A program made the translations under genes and the position numbers. Below, piece by piece: positions 29,473-39,011 of a DNA stretch of 64,000 nt (its first letter is position 1; each line of letters opens with the position of its first letter). Origin of the DNA: Peribacillus frigoritolerans (GTDB lineage: Bacteria; Bacillota; Bacilli; Bacillales; DSM-1321); the NCBI RefSeq assembly GCF_030676415.1, contig NZ_JAUUTW010000012.1:62001-126000 (forward strand), given 5' to 3'. The notes under the pieces are model-generated. The model worked only from the letters and a program-made list of their open reading frames with translations, did no database searches and was not told the DNA's origin.

Positions 29473-29856
29473 TTGGAAATATTATATACACTGCTCATCA
29501 TCTTGGGAGTGGTTATTGCGTATTCACTTTTTAATTGGTACCGCCAGCGTAAAATCGTTAAAACACTAACACAGGACGAATTTATCGCTAACTACAGAAA
29601 AGTGCAGCTAATCGATGTGCGGGAACCGAATGATTTCGATAATGGTCATATCTTAGGCGCAAGAAACATCCCTATGACTCAAATGAAAACCCGCTTGGTC
29701 GAAATTAGGCAGGACAAGCCTGTATATTTGTACGCTCAAAGCGAAATCATCAGCGGAAGAGCTGCAGCCATGCTATATAAAAAGGGCTACAGGGAACTTT
29801 TTCACCTAAAGGGCGGTTTCAAAATGTGGACCGGGAAAATTAAAGCAAAGAAATAA
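29473..29856 (+). CDS. yqhL: Membrane-anchored rhodanese-like protein YqhL, catalytic Cys missing
   Basis: 127 residues: one N-terminal transmembrane helix (residues 3-22), then a single rhodanese domain with the typical LIDVREPNDFDNGHILGARNIP motif and the C-terminal LKGGFKMWTGKIKAKK. In the active-site loop the sequence is VYLYAQSEIISGRAA, where the B. subtilis homologue, as I recall it, has YCQNSVRSGRAA. The persulfide-forming cysteine is therefore Ala (codon GCT) and sulfurtransferase activity is not expected. The start is TTG, 9 nt after AAGGGAG; an ATG 4 nt upstream is in another frame that closes quickly. Divergent from lipM, with its own promoter and terminator. Confidence 0.88.
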   Translation: MEILYTLLIILGVVIAYSLFNWYRQRKIVKTLTQDEFIANYRKVQLIDVREPNDFDNGHILGARNIPMTQMKTRLVEIRQDKPVYLYAQSEIISGRAAAMLYKKGYRELFHLKGGFKMWTGKIKAKK

Positions 29857-29884
29857 GACCCCATCTCCGCATGGGCTCTTTTTA
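29856..29884 (+). terminator. Terminator of yqhL
   Basis: AGACCCCAT and ATGGGCTCT form a stem with one mismatch and a 6-nt loop, followed by TTTTT; it starts within the yqhL stop codon. Confidence 0.65.
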
Positions 29885-29970
29885 ATTAAGAATCCTTCAT
29901 GTACATCATGCTGGCTCTAAGAAAATGAAAGTTAACTGTTGGACTTTAATGAATTCTTACATACACATGA

Positions 29971-30001
29971 AAAATCCCCGCCGGCAGGCAGGGATTTTTT
30001 T
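29971..30001 (-). terminator. Terminator of the gcv operon
   Basis: AAAATCCCCGCC and GGCAGGGATTTTTT pair around GGCA. A and T runs on both sides could make it work in both directions. It lies 17 bp beyond the gcvPB stop. Confidence 0.75.
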
Positions 30002-30017
30002 CGTGTAAGCTATTAGT

Positions 30018-31475
30018 CTATGCTTGATAACGCAGAACAGGTTTTCTTGCAGCAAGAGTTTCATCAAGCCGTTTTATAACGGTTGTATGCGGAGCTTCCT
30101 GAACGATTTCCGGGGTTTCTTCCGCTTCCTTGGCAATCTGGATCATTGCATCGATGAACGCATCCAGAGTTTCTTTTGACTCGGTTTCGGTCGGTTCTAT
30201 CATCATTCCTTCTTCCACGTTCAACGGGAAGTAAATGGTTGGAGGATGATACCCGAAATCAAGCAATCTTTTGGCTATATCGAGAGTCCTTACCCCCAAT
30301 TTCTTTTGCCGACGTCCGCTTAATACGAATTCGTGCTTACAATGACGATTATATGGTAAGTCAAAATAAGGTTCCAACCTACGCATCATATAATTGGCAT
30401 TGATGACCGCATTCTCGGTGACGGCTTTAAGACCATCAGGACCCATTGAACGAATGTACGTATATGCCCTCACGTTTATCCCGAAATTACCATAATAAGG
30501 TTTTACCCTGCCAATGGATTGCGGACGATCATAATCAAGAACGAATTGCTCATCTTGTTTGACCACTAGTGGTTTAGGCAAGTAAGGAATCAAGTCCGAC
30601 TTCACCCCTACAGGACCAGAACCCGGACCGCCGCCGCCATGCGGGCCTGTGAATGTTTTATGGAGATTTAAGTGAACCACATCAAAGCCCATGTCGCCCG
30701 GGCGTGCTTTTGATAGGACTGCATTCAGATTGGCTCCATCATAATAAAGCTTCCCACCAGCGTCATGGACAAGTTGTGCCATTTCCAAAATGTTTTCTTC
30801 AAACAATCCCAATGTATTGGGGTTCGTCAGCATCAAAGCCGCCGTATCCGGTCCGACAACACGCTTTAAATCTTCAAGGTCGACTAACCCATTTTCATCC
30901 GACTTCACTGTAATCGTTTCAAGTCCGGCAACAGTTGCAGAGGCAGGATTCGTACCGTGTGCAGAATCAGGTACAATCACTTTAGTCCGTTCTGTATCGC
31001 CATTCGCTTCGTGAAAAGCGCGAATCATCATCAATCCTGTCCATTCACCGTGAGCACCTGCTGCAGGCTGTAATGTCACTTGGTCCATCCCGGTGATTTC
31101 CGTTAAGTGTTCCTGCAAATCAAATAATAGTCCCAATGCTCCCTGAACAGTAGCCGGATCTTGATATGGATGGATATGGGCAAAACCGTTGAAACGTGCC
31201 ACATTTTCATTTATTTTCGGATTATATTTCATCGTGCATGAACCCAGCGGATAAAAACCCGAATCCACCCCATGATTCCGTTTGGAAAGTGCTGTATAGT
31301 GACGCATGATATCCAGTTCGGACACCTCAGGAAGCTCTGCCTCTTCTTCACGGATGTAGTCGGCAGGAAGAATTTCTTCGAGCGGAAAAGTTGCCACATC
31401 CATTTCTGGCAGACTGTACCCGATTCGACCGGAAGTACTGATTTCAAAAATGAGTGATTGATCTTGATTATTCAT
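30018..31475 (-). CDS. gcvPB: Glycine dehydrogenase (decarboxylating) subunit 2
   Basis: 485 residues. PLP-binding half of the split P protein of the glycine cleavage system; with GcvPA it decarboxylates glycine and loads aminomethyl onto lipoyl-GcvH. The PLP lysine lies in [19 protein letters not shown], and [14 protein letters not shown] and [11 protein letters not shown] are family signatures. The ATG at 31475, with GGGGGATC just upstream, gives the B. subtilis-like N terminus and overlaps the gcvPA stop by 8 bp, so the two subunits are translationally coupled. The open frame reaches 31508 but has no ribosome site there. Last gene of the gcvT-gcvPA-gcvPB operon. Confidence 0.95.
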   Translation of the reverse strand: MNNQDQSLIFEISTSGRIGYSLPEMDVATFPLEEILPADYIREEEAELPEVSELDIMRHYTALSKRNHGVDSGFYPLGSCTMKYNPKINENVARFNGFAHIHPYQDPATVQGALGLLFDLQEHLTEITGMDQVTLQPAAGAHGEWTGLMMIRAFHEANGDTERTKVIVPDSAHGTNPASATVAGLETITVKSDENGLVDLEDLKRVVGPDTAALMLTNPNTLGLFEENILEMAQLVHDAGGKLYYDGANLNAVLSKARPGDMGFDVVHLNLHKTFTGPHGGGGPGSGPVGVKSDLIPYLPKPLVVKQDEQFVLDYDRPQSIGRVKPYYGNFGINVRAYTYIRSMGPDGLKAVTENAVINANYMMRRLEPYFDLPYNRHCKHEFVLSGRRQKKLGVRTLDIAKRLLDFGYHPPTIYFPLNVEEGMMIEPTETESKETLDAFIDAMIQIAKEAEETPEIVQEAPHTTVIKRLDETLAARKPVLRYQA

Positions 31476-32814
31476 GTTGATCCCCCAATTCCTGCGCAAG
31501 TGCATCAATTTCTTCTTTTGTTCTAAGTTCAGTTACCGCGACCAGCATATGGTCTTTCAGCTCAGGATAAACCGTTCCTAAATCGAAGCCGCCGATCATC
31601 CCTTTTTCAAAAAGGTTTTTATTGATTTCTGAAAACGAAGCAGGCAGTTTAATGACAAATTCATTAAACGAAGGACCGTCGAATATCACTTCCACCCCTT
31701 TTGCCATAATTGCTTTTTTCGCATAATGCGCTTTTTGAATATTTTGCACGGCCATTTCTTTGACACCCTTTTTCCCAAGCGCGGTCATTGCAACAGAAGC
31801 TGCCAAGGCATTCAAAGCTTGATTGGAACAAATGTTGGATGTGGCTTTGTCACGGCGAATGTGCTGTTCACGAGCTTGAAGCGTCAGTACAAACCCTCTT
31901 TTTCCATTTTCATCCACTGTTTGACCGACGAGCCGGCCCGGAACTTTCCGAACAAGTTTATTAGTAACGGCAAAATATCCACAATGAGGTCCCCCAAATG
32001 CCGCTGGAATGCCGAATGGCTGAGCATCCCCCGTTACGATATCTGCACCGAGTGCACCAGGGGATGTCAAAGCTCCCAATGCAAGCGGATTACTGGAAAC
32101 GATAAACATGGACTTGACACCATGAATGATTTCTTCCATTTCTTTCAATGGCTCGATCCGGCCAAAGAAGTTCGGATATTGCACGATCACTCCTGCAATG
32201 TCATCATTCGCCAATTCCCTTAAAGCAGCTAAGTCCGTCACACCGTCTTTATAAGGAATTTCGATCACTTCCACGCGTTGCCCTTTCGCATATGTCTTCA
32301 CAACTTCTCTTGATTCAGGATGAACGGCTCCTGAAATGAGAATCTTCTTGCGTCGTGTCTGGCCTGAAGCAAGCATAGCTGCTTCAGCTAGCGCCGTCCC
32401 GCCGTCATACATGGAGGAGTTAGCCACATCCATGCCCGTCAATTCACAAATCATCGTTTGATATTCAAAAATTGCCTGAAGCTCGCCCTGTGAAATTTCA
32501 GGCTGATAGGGTGTATAAGCCGTATAAAACTCCGAACGGGATAGAACATGATCGACGATGACCGGTGCATAATGGTCATAGACACCCGCACCAAGGAAGG
32601 AAGCATAGTTTTTAAGATCCGCATTCTTGGCAGCAAGCCTTGATAATTCTTTCATTAATGCAGGTTCGGATTTGGCAGGCTTGATATTGTATTCTCCTTG
32701 AAAACGAACGCTTTCAGGGATATCGTTGAAAAGTTCTTCAGCAGTAGATACCCCTATCGCTTCAAGCATTTCTTGTTTATCTTGCTCTGTCATGGGTAAA
32801 TAACGATGTTTCAT
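31468..32814 (-). CDS. gcvPA: Glycine dehydrogenase (decarboxylating) subunit 1
   Basis: 448 residues, the non-PLP-bearing half of the split P protein that forms the heterotetramer with GcvPB. Typical segments seen: [15 protein letters not shown] near the start, [32 protein letters not shown] and [17 protein letters not shown] (here [13 protein letters not shown]). It begins 17 bp after gcvT and its 3' end overlaps gcvPB. Length equals the B. subtilis protein. Confidence 0.95.
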   Translation of the reverse strand: MKHRYLPMTEQDKQEMLEAIGVSTAEELFNDIPESVRFQGEYNIKPAKSEPALMKELSRLAAKNADLKNYASFLGAGVYDHYAPVIVDHVLSRSEFYTAYTPYQPEISQGELQAIFEYQTMICELTGMDVANSSMYDGGTALAEAAMLASGQTRRKKILISGAVHPESREVVKTYAKGQRVEVIEIPYKDGVTDLAALRELANDDIAGVIVQYPNFFGRIEPLKEMEEIIHGVKSMFIVSSNPLALGALTSPGALGADIVTGDAQPFGIPAAFGGPHCGYFAVTNKLVRKVPGRLVGQTVDENGKRGFVLTLQAREQHIRRDKATSNICSNQALNALAASVAMTALGKKGVKEMAVQNIQKAHYAKKAIMAKGVEVIFDGPSFNEFVIKLPASFSEINKNLFEKGMIGGFDLGTVYPELKDHMLVAVTELRTKEEIDALAQELGDQHE

Positions 32815-32831
32815 CTAATGACCATTCCCCT

Positions 32832-33938
32832 CTATTTACGTGGTTTTTTATAAAAAGGTGTTTGTATGATAACGGCTTTCAAACGTTTGGAACGGATTTC
32901 CACTTCGACTTCCGCATCCAGCACCGAAAATTCCTTATCGATAAGTACCAATCCCACATTTTTCTTCAACGTTGGTGATTGGGTACCGGTCGTGACCTCA
33001 CCGATGGCTTTATCACCGCTGTAAACCTTATACCCATGACGTGGAATGCCACGGTCAATCATTTCAATTCCCACCAGCTTGCGTGGAGCTCCTTCCTCCT
33101 TTTGTTCAGCAAGAACGGCTTTCCCGAAAAAATCAACTTCCTTATCCACTTTTACTGCAAAACCAATTCCGGCTTCTATCGGGGTGATGTCCGCTGAAAG
33201 CTCTTGCCCATACAGCGGCAGTTTCGCTTCAAAACGCAGGGTATCACGAGCACCTAAACCAATCGGCTGAACCCCCTCTTCCTTTCCGGCATCCATAATC
33301 GCCTTCCAAAGGGCAGGACCATTTTTACTGTCGCTATATATCTCAAAACCATCTTCACCAGTGTATCCAGTACGGGATACCATCGCGGAGATACCGTTTA
33401 TCATGACATTTTCCTTGAACTTGAAAAATCCAATTTCACTTAAGTCAGTATTTTCCGATAGTTTTTGTAATATCTTCTCTGCAGATGGTCCTTGAAGTGC
33501 CAACTGTGTATAGTCACTCGAAACATTCGTAATTTGGACATCTTCCGTTAAATTAGCTTGCAGCCAATTGAAGTCTTTTTCTGTATTCGCTGCATTGACC
33601 ACGAGCAGATAGTCATCCTCAGCCCTTTTATACACGATAAGATCATCAACCGTGCCTCCGTTTTCATAACACATGGCGGTATATTGAGCACCGCCCTGTT
33701 GCAGTTTTGAAATATCATTAGTCAGCATCTTCTGTAAAAAGGAAAGACTCCCAGGACCCTTAACATCGACTTCCCCCATATGGGAAACATCGAATAACCC
33801 CGCTTTTGTACGTACGGCTTCATGTTCATCCTTTATACCCGAAAATTGGACAGGAAGTTCCCAACCGCCAAAATCAATCGTTTTACCTCCGTATTCACGA
33901 TAAACCTCAAATAGTGGTGTTCTTTTTAAATTGGTCAA
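32832..33938 (-). CDS. gcvT: Glycine cleavage system T protein (aminomethyltransferase)
   Basis: 368 residues. Transfers the methylene group from aminomethyl-lipoyl GcvH to tetrahydrofolate, releasing ammonia. The sequence [29 protein letters not shown] and the [14 protein letters not shown] motif are diagnostic, and the C-terminal barrel is complete ([28 protein letters not shown]). I place the start at a TTG (33938) because AAGGGGG lies 7 nt upstream and the product matches B. subtilis GcvT (about 362 residues). The frame stays open to an ATG at 34007, but that would add 23 residues inside the leader. First gene of the operon, under glycine riboswitch control. Confidence 0.92.
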   Translation of the reverse strand: MTNLKRTPLFEVYREYGGKTIDFGGWELPVQFSGIKDEHEAVRTKAGLFDVSHMGEVDVKGPGSLSFLQKMLTNDISKLQQGGAQYTAMCYENGGTVDDLIVYKRAEDDYLLVVNAANTEKDFNWLQANLTEDVQITNVSSDYTQLALQGPSAEKILQKLSENTDLSEIGFFKFKENVMINGISAMVSRTGYTGEDGFEIYSDSKNGPALWKAIMDAGKEEGVQPIGLGARDTLRFEAKLPLYGQELSADITPIEAGIGFAVKVDKEVDFFGKAVLAEQKEEGAPRKLVGIEMIDRGIPRHGYKVYSGDKAIGEVTTGTQSPTLKKNVGLVLIDKEFSVLDAEVEVEIRSKRLKAVIIQTPFYKKPRK

Positions 33939-34042
33939 AAAATGACCCCCTTCAGATTTTTTTGAATTAATTGGCTTCATTATCAAAAGCTTCTTGTCAT
34001 TACGCATCAGATATATCCTGATTCATGATGTGAAAAAAGCAC

Positions 34043-34084
34043 AAAAAAGGACAGAGAAAGCCCGTTTGAGCTTTTTCTCTGTCC
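34043..34084 (-). terminator. Riboswitch expression-platform terminator
   Basis: On the minus strand GGACAGAGAAAAAG and CTTTCTCTGTCC form a 12-bp stem followed by TTTTTT. It sits directly after the second glycine aptamer, where glycine-dependent antitermination would be decided. Confidence 0.85.
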
Positions 34085-34255
34085 TGAAACCTGAAAGTTT
34101 ACCTATGTAATAGGTTTTCCCCTTTGGTGGCCGTCCCAAAACGGGCGGCGCTCTCCAGAGTTGCGTCCAATAAGAGTTCTTTTGCCTGAGAGATTCACTG
34201 CTAAGTTTGCTCCTTCGGCGCTACATCCGTAGTCTCTCCCCTTATCTTCACCCGC
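34085..34255 (-). ncRNA. Tandem glycine riboswitch upstream of gcvT
   Basis: Two consecutive aptamers are recognisable on the minus strand. Aptamer 1 has GGGGAGAGACT, CGCCGAAGGAGCAA, AATCTCTCAGGCAAAAGAAC; aptamer 2 has GGACGCAACTCTGGAGAG, CGCCGCC and CACCAAAGGGGAAA, closing with CTTTCAGG. These are the conserved bulges of the gcvT element. It is followed by an intrinsic terminator and then gcvT, so it is an ON switch for glycine catabolism. The remaining 360 bp to yqhH (34256-34616) are AT-rich and hold the divergent promoters; I see no gene there. Confidence 0.92.
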
Positions 34256-34616
34256 ATATAAATGGTCTACCAATGAAAGGAAGCGAATAAGCCCCAAGCA
34301 TCGGTAAAACCTTTGAGCATCATGGAATGCATTCTCTGCCAATTCTCCTAAAACTTCAGAAACCGTTTAAGTGATCTCCTTCAGTAATCTTGGATAAATT
34401 AGGAGCCTATAGCCCATACTAAGAAAACGCGAACTGCAAAATCATGTACAAAGATTCTTTTGGAAATTGGAATTTTCTAAATATACTTATATCCTACCCT
34501 AAGAAACTTATCTCTGCAATATCTTTTGAAGAGAAATATTTTCTTACTTCACATATGAAATGTTCGGGTTTTAACCTTATATTAAAGAAATTATGATTTA
34601 AGAGGGAGTTATTTCT

Positions 34617-36305
34617 ATGAAAATCAATATATCCTTCAATTCTGAATGGAATGACGAGTTTCTGCAAAAGATGGAAAATGACGGTCCATGGGGAAATTGG
34701 GAGCTTTATAAATTGGCGGTTCAAATGGAGGAAAACCTTATCATCCCTGATTTTGAAGGTTTACAGGCGCCTAAGCACCTTCCGCAGTTAACCCCGCTTC
34801 CCCATCAATTGGAAGCAGCCAAGCAAGTGTTGGAAAAGATGAATGGAAAGGCCATTTTAGCTGATGAGGTAGGGCTCGGAAAAACAATTGAAGCAGGCTT
34901 GATCCTAAAAGAGTATATGATTAGAGGCCTTGTAAAAAAAGTATTGATCCTTGTTCCGGCTTCACTTGTCACACAATGGGCTTTTGAATTGAATACCAAG
35001 TTTCATATTCCGGCAGTCGTTCAGAGAAAAAGTTATGTTTGGGACTCCTGTGATGTGGTCATTTCATCCATTGATACAGCGAAACGCGCTCCACATCGAG
35101 ATATCATTTTCAATCAGGAATATGACTTCATCATTATTGATGAAGCTCATAAACTTAAAAATAATAAGACGAAGAACTATGAATTCGTCCAAAATCTAAA
35201 AAAGAAATTTTGTTTACTCCTGACAGCCACTCCGATTCAAAATAAAGTCGAGGAAATTTTTCACCTCGTTTCATTATTGAAACCGGGCCACTTGGGAAAT
35301 GCCTCACTCTTTTCGGAAAAGTATAAAGGGAAAGGCCGGAACATAATTGAAGATGAACACCTAAAGGAACTGGTCAACACTGTCATGATCCGAAACAGGC
35401 GGGCCGATACTGGTATTGAATGGACAAAACGGCATGTCGAAACCATCACCATTGAGTTTTCTCCAACGGAACAAGCATTGTACGATGCTGTTTCCAAATT
35501 CAAGCCAATTTCAGATGGATCAAAAGGAAGCGCCTTTTCGGCTCTCACTCTCCAAAGGGAAGCATGCAGCAGCAGAGAGGCGGTCTTTTATACATTAAAG
35601 AATATGAAAAATAAATATGATCAGCCTTCCCCTGACTTTTTGGCAAAGCTTGATGATTTATTTTCTAAAGTGAATGAAACGGTTCAGAACTCCAAGGCTG
35701 AAAAAGCTTTGGAACTGATCAAGAAAATTGATGACAAAGTAATTATTTTTACCGAATACCGGGCAACTCAGCTATATCTACAATGGTACCTACAGCAGAA
35801 TGGAATTTCTTCCGTTCCTTTCCGAGGCGGTTTTAAGCGCGGAAAGAAAGATTGGATGCGAGAATTATTCCAAAAGAATATACAGGTATTAATTGCAACA
35901 GAAGCTGGCGGGGAAGGGATAAACCTTCAGTTTTGCCATCACTTGATTAATTTTGACCTGCCATGGAACCCAATGAGGCTCGAACAGAGAATTGGGCGGA
36001 TTCATCGCCTTGGTCAGGAGGAAGATGTGATGATTTATAACTTTGCCACGAAAAATACAGTAGAAGAACATATACTGAAGTTACTTTACGAAAAAATTAA
36101 TTTATTTGAAAAAGTAATCGGTGAATTGGATGATATTCTTACCAAACTGGATATTAACAACATTGAAGAATATTTAATTGATGTGGTCGGCGAGTCCAAA
36201 ACAGAGGGCGAAATGAAAGTCAAGATGGATAATTTTTCATCGTTAATCCAATTCGCTCAATCAATGAAGGAAGGTGAGGTTCATGCAGCAACGGGAAATT
36301 CATGA
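34617..36305 (+). CDS. yqhH: SNF2/RapA-type DEAD-like helicase YqhH
   Basis: 562 residues. Superfamily 2 ATPase with all core motifs: LADEVGLGKTIEAGLI (Walker A), ILVPASLVTQW (Ia), IIIDEAHKLKN (Walker B, DEAH), LLTATPIQN (III), and ATEAGGEGINLQFCHHLINFDLPWNP followed by EQRIGRIHRLGQ (V and VI). RapA/HepA-like SNF2 translocase, expected to move on double-stranded nucleic acid or remodel protein complexes. The partner is unknown. Ribosome site AGAGGGAG precedes the ATG. The 3' end overlaps yqhG, as in B. subtilis, where the pair also sits between gcvT and comG. Confidence 0.9.
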   Translation: MKINISFNSEWNDEFLQKMENDGPWGNWELYKLAVQMEENLIIPDFEGLQAPKHLPQLTPLPHQLEAAKQVLEKMNGKAILADEVGLGKTIEAGLILKEYMIRGLVKKVLILVPASLVTQWAFELNTKFHIPAVVQRKSYVWDSCDVVISSIDTAKRAPHRDIIFNQEYDFIIIDEAHKLKNNKTKNYEFVQNLKKKFCLLLTATPIQNKVEEIFHLVSLLKPGHLGNASLFSEKYKGKGRNIIEDEHLKELVNTVMIRNRRADTGIEWTKRHVETITIEFSPTEQALYDAVSKFKPISDGSKGSAFSALTLQREACSSREAVFYTLKNMKNKYDQPSPDFLAKLDDLFSKVNETVQNSKAEKALELIKKIDDKVIIFTEYRATQLYLQWYLQQNGISSVPFRGGFKRGKKDWMRELFQKNIQVLIATEAGGEGINLQFCHHLINFDLPWNPMRLEQRIGRIHRLGQEEDVMIYNFATKNTVEEHILKLLYEKINLFEKVIGELDDILTKLDINNIEEYLIDVVGESKTEGEMKVKMDNFSSLIQFAQSMKEGEVHAATGNS

Positions 36306-37080
36306 TTTTTTACTAACTTACTTTAAAGCCAATGATTGTGAAATATTGGATAATTCACCAACCCACCTTACAGTCCAATTGACGATTGAAATGGATAAAG
36401 AATTAATGAACAGACCCTTTTATTGGCATTATCTAGAAAAAACAGGCGGCGTTCCGAACCCAGCCCAGATGACTTTCATTACCGATCCAGAACAAGCTCC
36501 ATCCGATTTAAAAGGAGAAATGATTCATTTTGGCTCTCCTCGCCTTCACCAGATTATTCATTCAACCAAAAAGCTGGCAGGGTATACTAGACTTTTTGAG
36601 GATACTCCTCCATTAAAAGGCGGAAATAATCCTTTGTTTCCTTGGCTGACCCTGAATGTGAAAATATCCTATCAATGCGACCGTAAAAAAGATACTTTCA
36701 TGTCGATCGGATTGAATTTAATCTCGGGTGAAATCAAGGAAGGGTTTCACCATCGGGTTTTACCGATTAAGGTCACCCCCAAAATACCGGATTACTCCTT
36801 TACGCTTTCACCTCTGATCATGCCCAAGAGTGGATTGGCAAGACTGGATACATACATCAGGACCAGTTTCGAGGATGATGACCATTCCTGGGCAGAGGAA
36901 GCAATGCTGCGCTGGCAGAATGACTTGAATTTATTGGAGCATTTTTACAAGGATATGGAAGAAAAAAGTGAGAGCTATTATACCGAAAAAGAAGCATTAA
37001 AAGCACAATATGAACCCAACATCAGAATATCCATCATCAATGGAGGATTATTTTACCTTTCAGATAGGGCGTTGGGATAA
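36283..37080 (+). CDS. yqhG: Conserved protein YqhG
   Basis: 265 residues of unknown function, always paired with yqhH in Bacillus. The segment ELMNRPFYWHYLEKTGGVPNP is nearly invariant with B. subtilis YqhG. No membrane segments. The ATG at 36283 is chosen because AAGGTGAG precedes it and the product aligns with MQQ..EIH of the homologue; a GTG three codons upstream lacks spacing for a ribosome site. It overlaps the last 23 bp of yqhH, so co-translation is likely and YqhG may be a cofactor of the helicase (inference). Confidence 0.88.
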   Translation: MQQREIHDFLLTYFKANDCEILDNSPTHLTVQLTIEMDKELMNRPFYWHYLEKTGGVPNPAQMTFITDPEQAPSDLKGEMIHFGSPRLHQIIHSTKKLAGYTRLFEDTPPLKGGNNPLFPWLTLNVKISYQCDRKKDTFMSIGLNLISGEIKEGFHHRVLPIKVTPKIPDYSFTLSPLIMPKSGLARLDTYIRTSFEDDDHSWAEEAMLRWQNDLNLLEHFYKDMEEKSESYYTEKEALKAQYEPNIRISIINGGLFYLSDRALG

Positions 37081-37094
37081 GTAAAGAACGATAA

Positions 37095-37132
37095 AAAACA
37101 GATGTCCTAAGTTCAGGACATCTGTTTTACTT
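37095..37132. terminator. Bidirectional terminator between yqhG and yqzE
   Basis: AAAACAGATGTCCT and AGGACATCTGTTTT form a 14-bp perfect stem with a 6-nt loop, flanked by A and T runs. It serves yqhG on the plus strand and yqzE/comG on the minus strand and overlaps the yqzE stop codon. Confidence 0.88.
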
Positions 37133-37312
37133 TTTGATATTTTTCCTTACGAACATCGACAGAGCAAAGGGGACAATGCCAAACCAATGGGACATACCAT
37201 GATTTTTATCCTCTTTTCTGTGACGGCGCTTTTCTTTTCGTTCTTTTTTCGTCAGATTAAAATACTCGACAAGCTGCTGCGTCAGATATTTAATATAAGC
37301 GTTTGTAGACAT
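37127..37312 (-). CDS. yqzE: Small membrane-associated protein YqzE
   Basis: 61 residues: conserved N terminus MSTNAYIKYLTQQLVEYF, a strongly basic middle (KKERKEKRRHRKEDK) and a C-terminal hydrophobic segment (FGIVPFALSMFV). It matches the YqzE family that follows comGG in Bacillus. Function unknown. It is downstream of comG on the same strand and probably ends the same transcript. Confidence 0.8.
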   Translation of the reverse strand: MSTNAYIKYLTQQLVEYFNLTKKERKEKRRHRKEDKNHGMSHWFGIVPFALSMFVRKNIKK

Positions 37313-37429
37313 ATAAAATCATCACCCTACGCAAAGTATGTCCGGTTTACGCTTTTTTTATTCCTTCACATGTTCCCTGAACACGTGAACCTGTAGCGTT
37401 CCGTTTTAAATGAGTGTGGATTTTGCGTA

Positions 37430-37831
37430 TTACACAGCCTGCTTTTCCAACCATTCTTTCACTTTCCCCGCTTCTTTATCGTATTGAATGATGACCCTGC
37501 CCTCGCGGTCATTTTTAGTCGTGGAAGTAAACTCGATATAGAGGTAAGGACCTTCTTGCTTCATTAAGGAATACCTTACCACACCATTGGGATATGAAAT
37601 TTCCCCCTGGATGATTTTTGGGATTTCCTCGCCCCACTCTGCCGTCACTTCCTTGATGGCTAGATGGACAAGATGGTCGGCCACAAGCGATTCTTCCACT
37701 TCTTTATAAAACTTTTTATCAATGATAAACTGATCGATCATTAGTATCGTGAACATGATGAAAACACTCGCTATAATCATGACCATCGGGAAAACGACTC
37801 CTTTTTGATTATTCATCGACTTTCGTAACAT
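37430..37831 (-). CDS. comGG: Competence pseudopilus minor protein ComGG
   Basis: 133 residues: a short N terminus, a hydrophobic helix (VVFPMVMIIASVFIMFTILMI) and a periplasm-type domain. Position as the last comG gene and the single N-terminal helix identify it; sequence conservation of ComGG is low. It overlaps the end of comGF by 23 bp. An alternative start five codons later (MNNQKG) would also give a plausible ComGG. Needed, with the other ComG proteins, for DNA uptake. Confidence 0.8.
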   Translation of the reverse strand: MLRKSMNNQKGVVFPMVMIIASVFIMFTILMIDQFIIDKKFYKEVEESLVADHLVHLAIKEVTAEWGEEIPKIIQGEISYPNGVVRYSLMKQEGPYLYIEFTSTTKNDREGRVIIQYDKEAGKVKEWLEKQAV

Positions 37832-38288
37832 TCCTAAAGTAAGGATGAAATCTTCGACTGAAAGTAGTCCCTGCTTTATCAGTTATCTTTATAACAATGA
37901 CACTGCCATCCTTCTCAACCCGGAATTCCGAAATGTTCTGCAAGATGACCTCATGCCCCATACCATTCACTCGTCTTCGGACCTTATCTTCATATTGTTC
38001 AAACGATGATAATTGTTCACCTGAAAGCAAATATAATTTATTTCCCATTACATCCTGAACTTTGGAACTCCGGACCTCCTGCTTCATTTGCATGGTAAAG
38101 ACCTCCCACTCTTTAGGATGCAATTTATCAACGGTCCCCATCTGGGTGTGAATGATTGAAAAAAGCTGTAGAACAAAAAGGGACGTCGTCATTAAAATCA
38201 TTAAAGAAAAAAGCATTTCAATCATCGTAAAGCCATCATTTTTTCGCAGCATCACAAATGGATTCCAGATTGCCCGATTCATCTTCAT
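37809..38288 (-). CDS. comGF: Competence pseudopilus minor protein ComGF
   Basis: 159 residues with a prepilin-like segment NDGFTMIEMLFSLMILMTTSLF, a type III signal that could be cut by ComC before Phe. The C-terminal part (RRVNGMGHEVILQNISEF) matches ComGF. The ATG at 38288 has AAGGGTG 8 nt upstream. It overlaps both comGE and comGG, in keeping with the tightly packed comG operon. Confidence 0.85.
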   Translation of the reverse strand: MKMNRAIWNPFVMLRKNDGFTMIEMLFSLMILMTTSLFVLQLFSIIHTQMGTVDKLHPKEWEVFTMQMKQEVRSSKVQDVMGNKLYLLSGEQLSSFEQYEDKVRRRVNGMGHEVILQNISEFRVEKDGSVIVIKITDKAGTTFSRRFHPYFRNVTKVDE

Positions 38289-38574
38289 AACGTACACACC
38301 CTTCAATCATTCCCGGGAAATCCCCATGGTCCTTCCAAACCAATTCATAGGATCTTTTTTTGTAAATGATTTCCTGACCAACAGCTTGTATCTCCCCATC
38401 CATGAACGCCGTCAATCTTTCATATAATAAATGGTGGGCTTCTGTCCTTACGGCAATATCTTTCCGATGCGTCATTAACTCTTCAAGAATCGGTAAAATG
38501 GCAAGGACCAGGAAAATACAAACGGAAAATGCGGCTATCAGCTCAAGGAAGACGTAACCTTTACAATTTCTCAA
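38236..38574 (-). CDS. comGE: Competence pseudopilus minor protein ComGE
   Basis: 112 residues (B. subtilis ComGE is 115) with an N-terminal helix KGYVFLELIAAFSVCIFLVLAIL that resembles a degenerate prepilin signal. The start is a TTG with GGGAGG 7 nt upstream, overlapping the last codons of comGD. A longer open frame to 38634 exists but would run back into comGD and lacks a ribosome site. Confidence 0.85.
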   Translation of the reverse strand: MRNCKGYVFLELIAAFSVCIFLVLAILPILEELMTHRKDIAVRTEAHHLLYERLTAFMDGEIQAVGQEIIYKKRSYELVWKDHGDFPGMIEGCVRYEDESGNLESICDAAKK

Positions 38575-39004
38575 CCCTGAACCTCCCTTTACCGATATTG
38601 AGGACCAACTTGTACTTTCCCTTTGGGGTATCAATCATAATCGTCCCTGCTTTTGAAGCATTTCCATACTGATTAAAATGAAAGCTGAACCCCAAAGTGC
38701 CACTTAAAAACTGTATATCCTCTGGTATGCTTCTCTCTAGAACGATCCCCTCCTTATAAGACGAAACGGTATAAATCTTTTTGGTATTATCAATATGGAG
38801 GTAAATCAAGCTCTCATGACTGATGGCATACTGTTGTGCATAGAAAAGATCTTCATGGAATTGAGAAAGAAATAGCCTATTTTCCATTCCTTTAGTGAAG
38901 CTAGGATATAGATTAAGACCGATGGAAATCAGGAGTACAAAAATAACGAGGACAATAAGGGTTTCAGATAGTGTATATCCTCCATTGCAATGCCGTATAT
39001 TCAC
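38561..39004 (-). CDS. comGD: Competence pseudopilus minor pseudopilin ComGD
   Basis: 147 residues with a prepilin motif NGGYTLSETLIVLVIFVLL near the N terminus (Gly before the processed residue, Glu at +5). The start is a GTG preceded by AGGAG; the TTG five codons earlier overlaps the comGC stop and has no site. The C terminus LNIGKGRFRVEKL corresponds to LGSGRVNVERK of the B. subtilis protein. Confidence 0.87.
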   Translation of the reverse strand: MNIRHCNGGYTLSETLIVLVIFVLLISIGLNLYPSFTKGMENRLFLSQFHEDLFYAQQYAISHESLIYLHIDNTKKIYTVSSYKEGIVLERSIPEDIQFLSGTLGFSFHFNQYGNASKAGTIMIDTPKGKYKLVLNIGKGRFRVEKL

Positions 39005-39011
39005 TTCTCTC

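Noticed and set aside
34103-34342. 79-codon open frame on the minus strand upstream of gcvT
   Set aside because: It runs through both glycine aptamers and has no ribosome site; the conservation is at RNA level.
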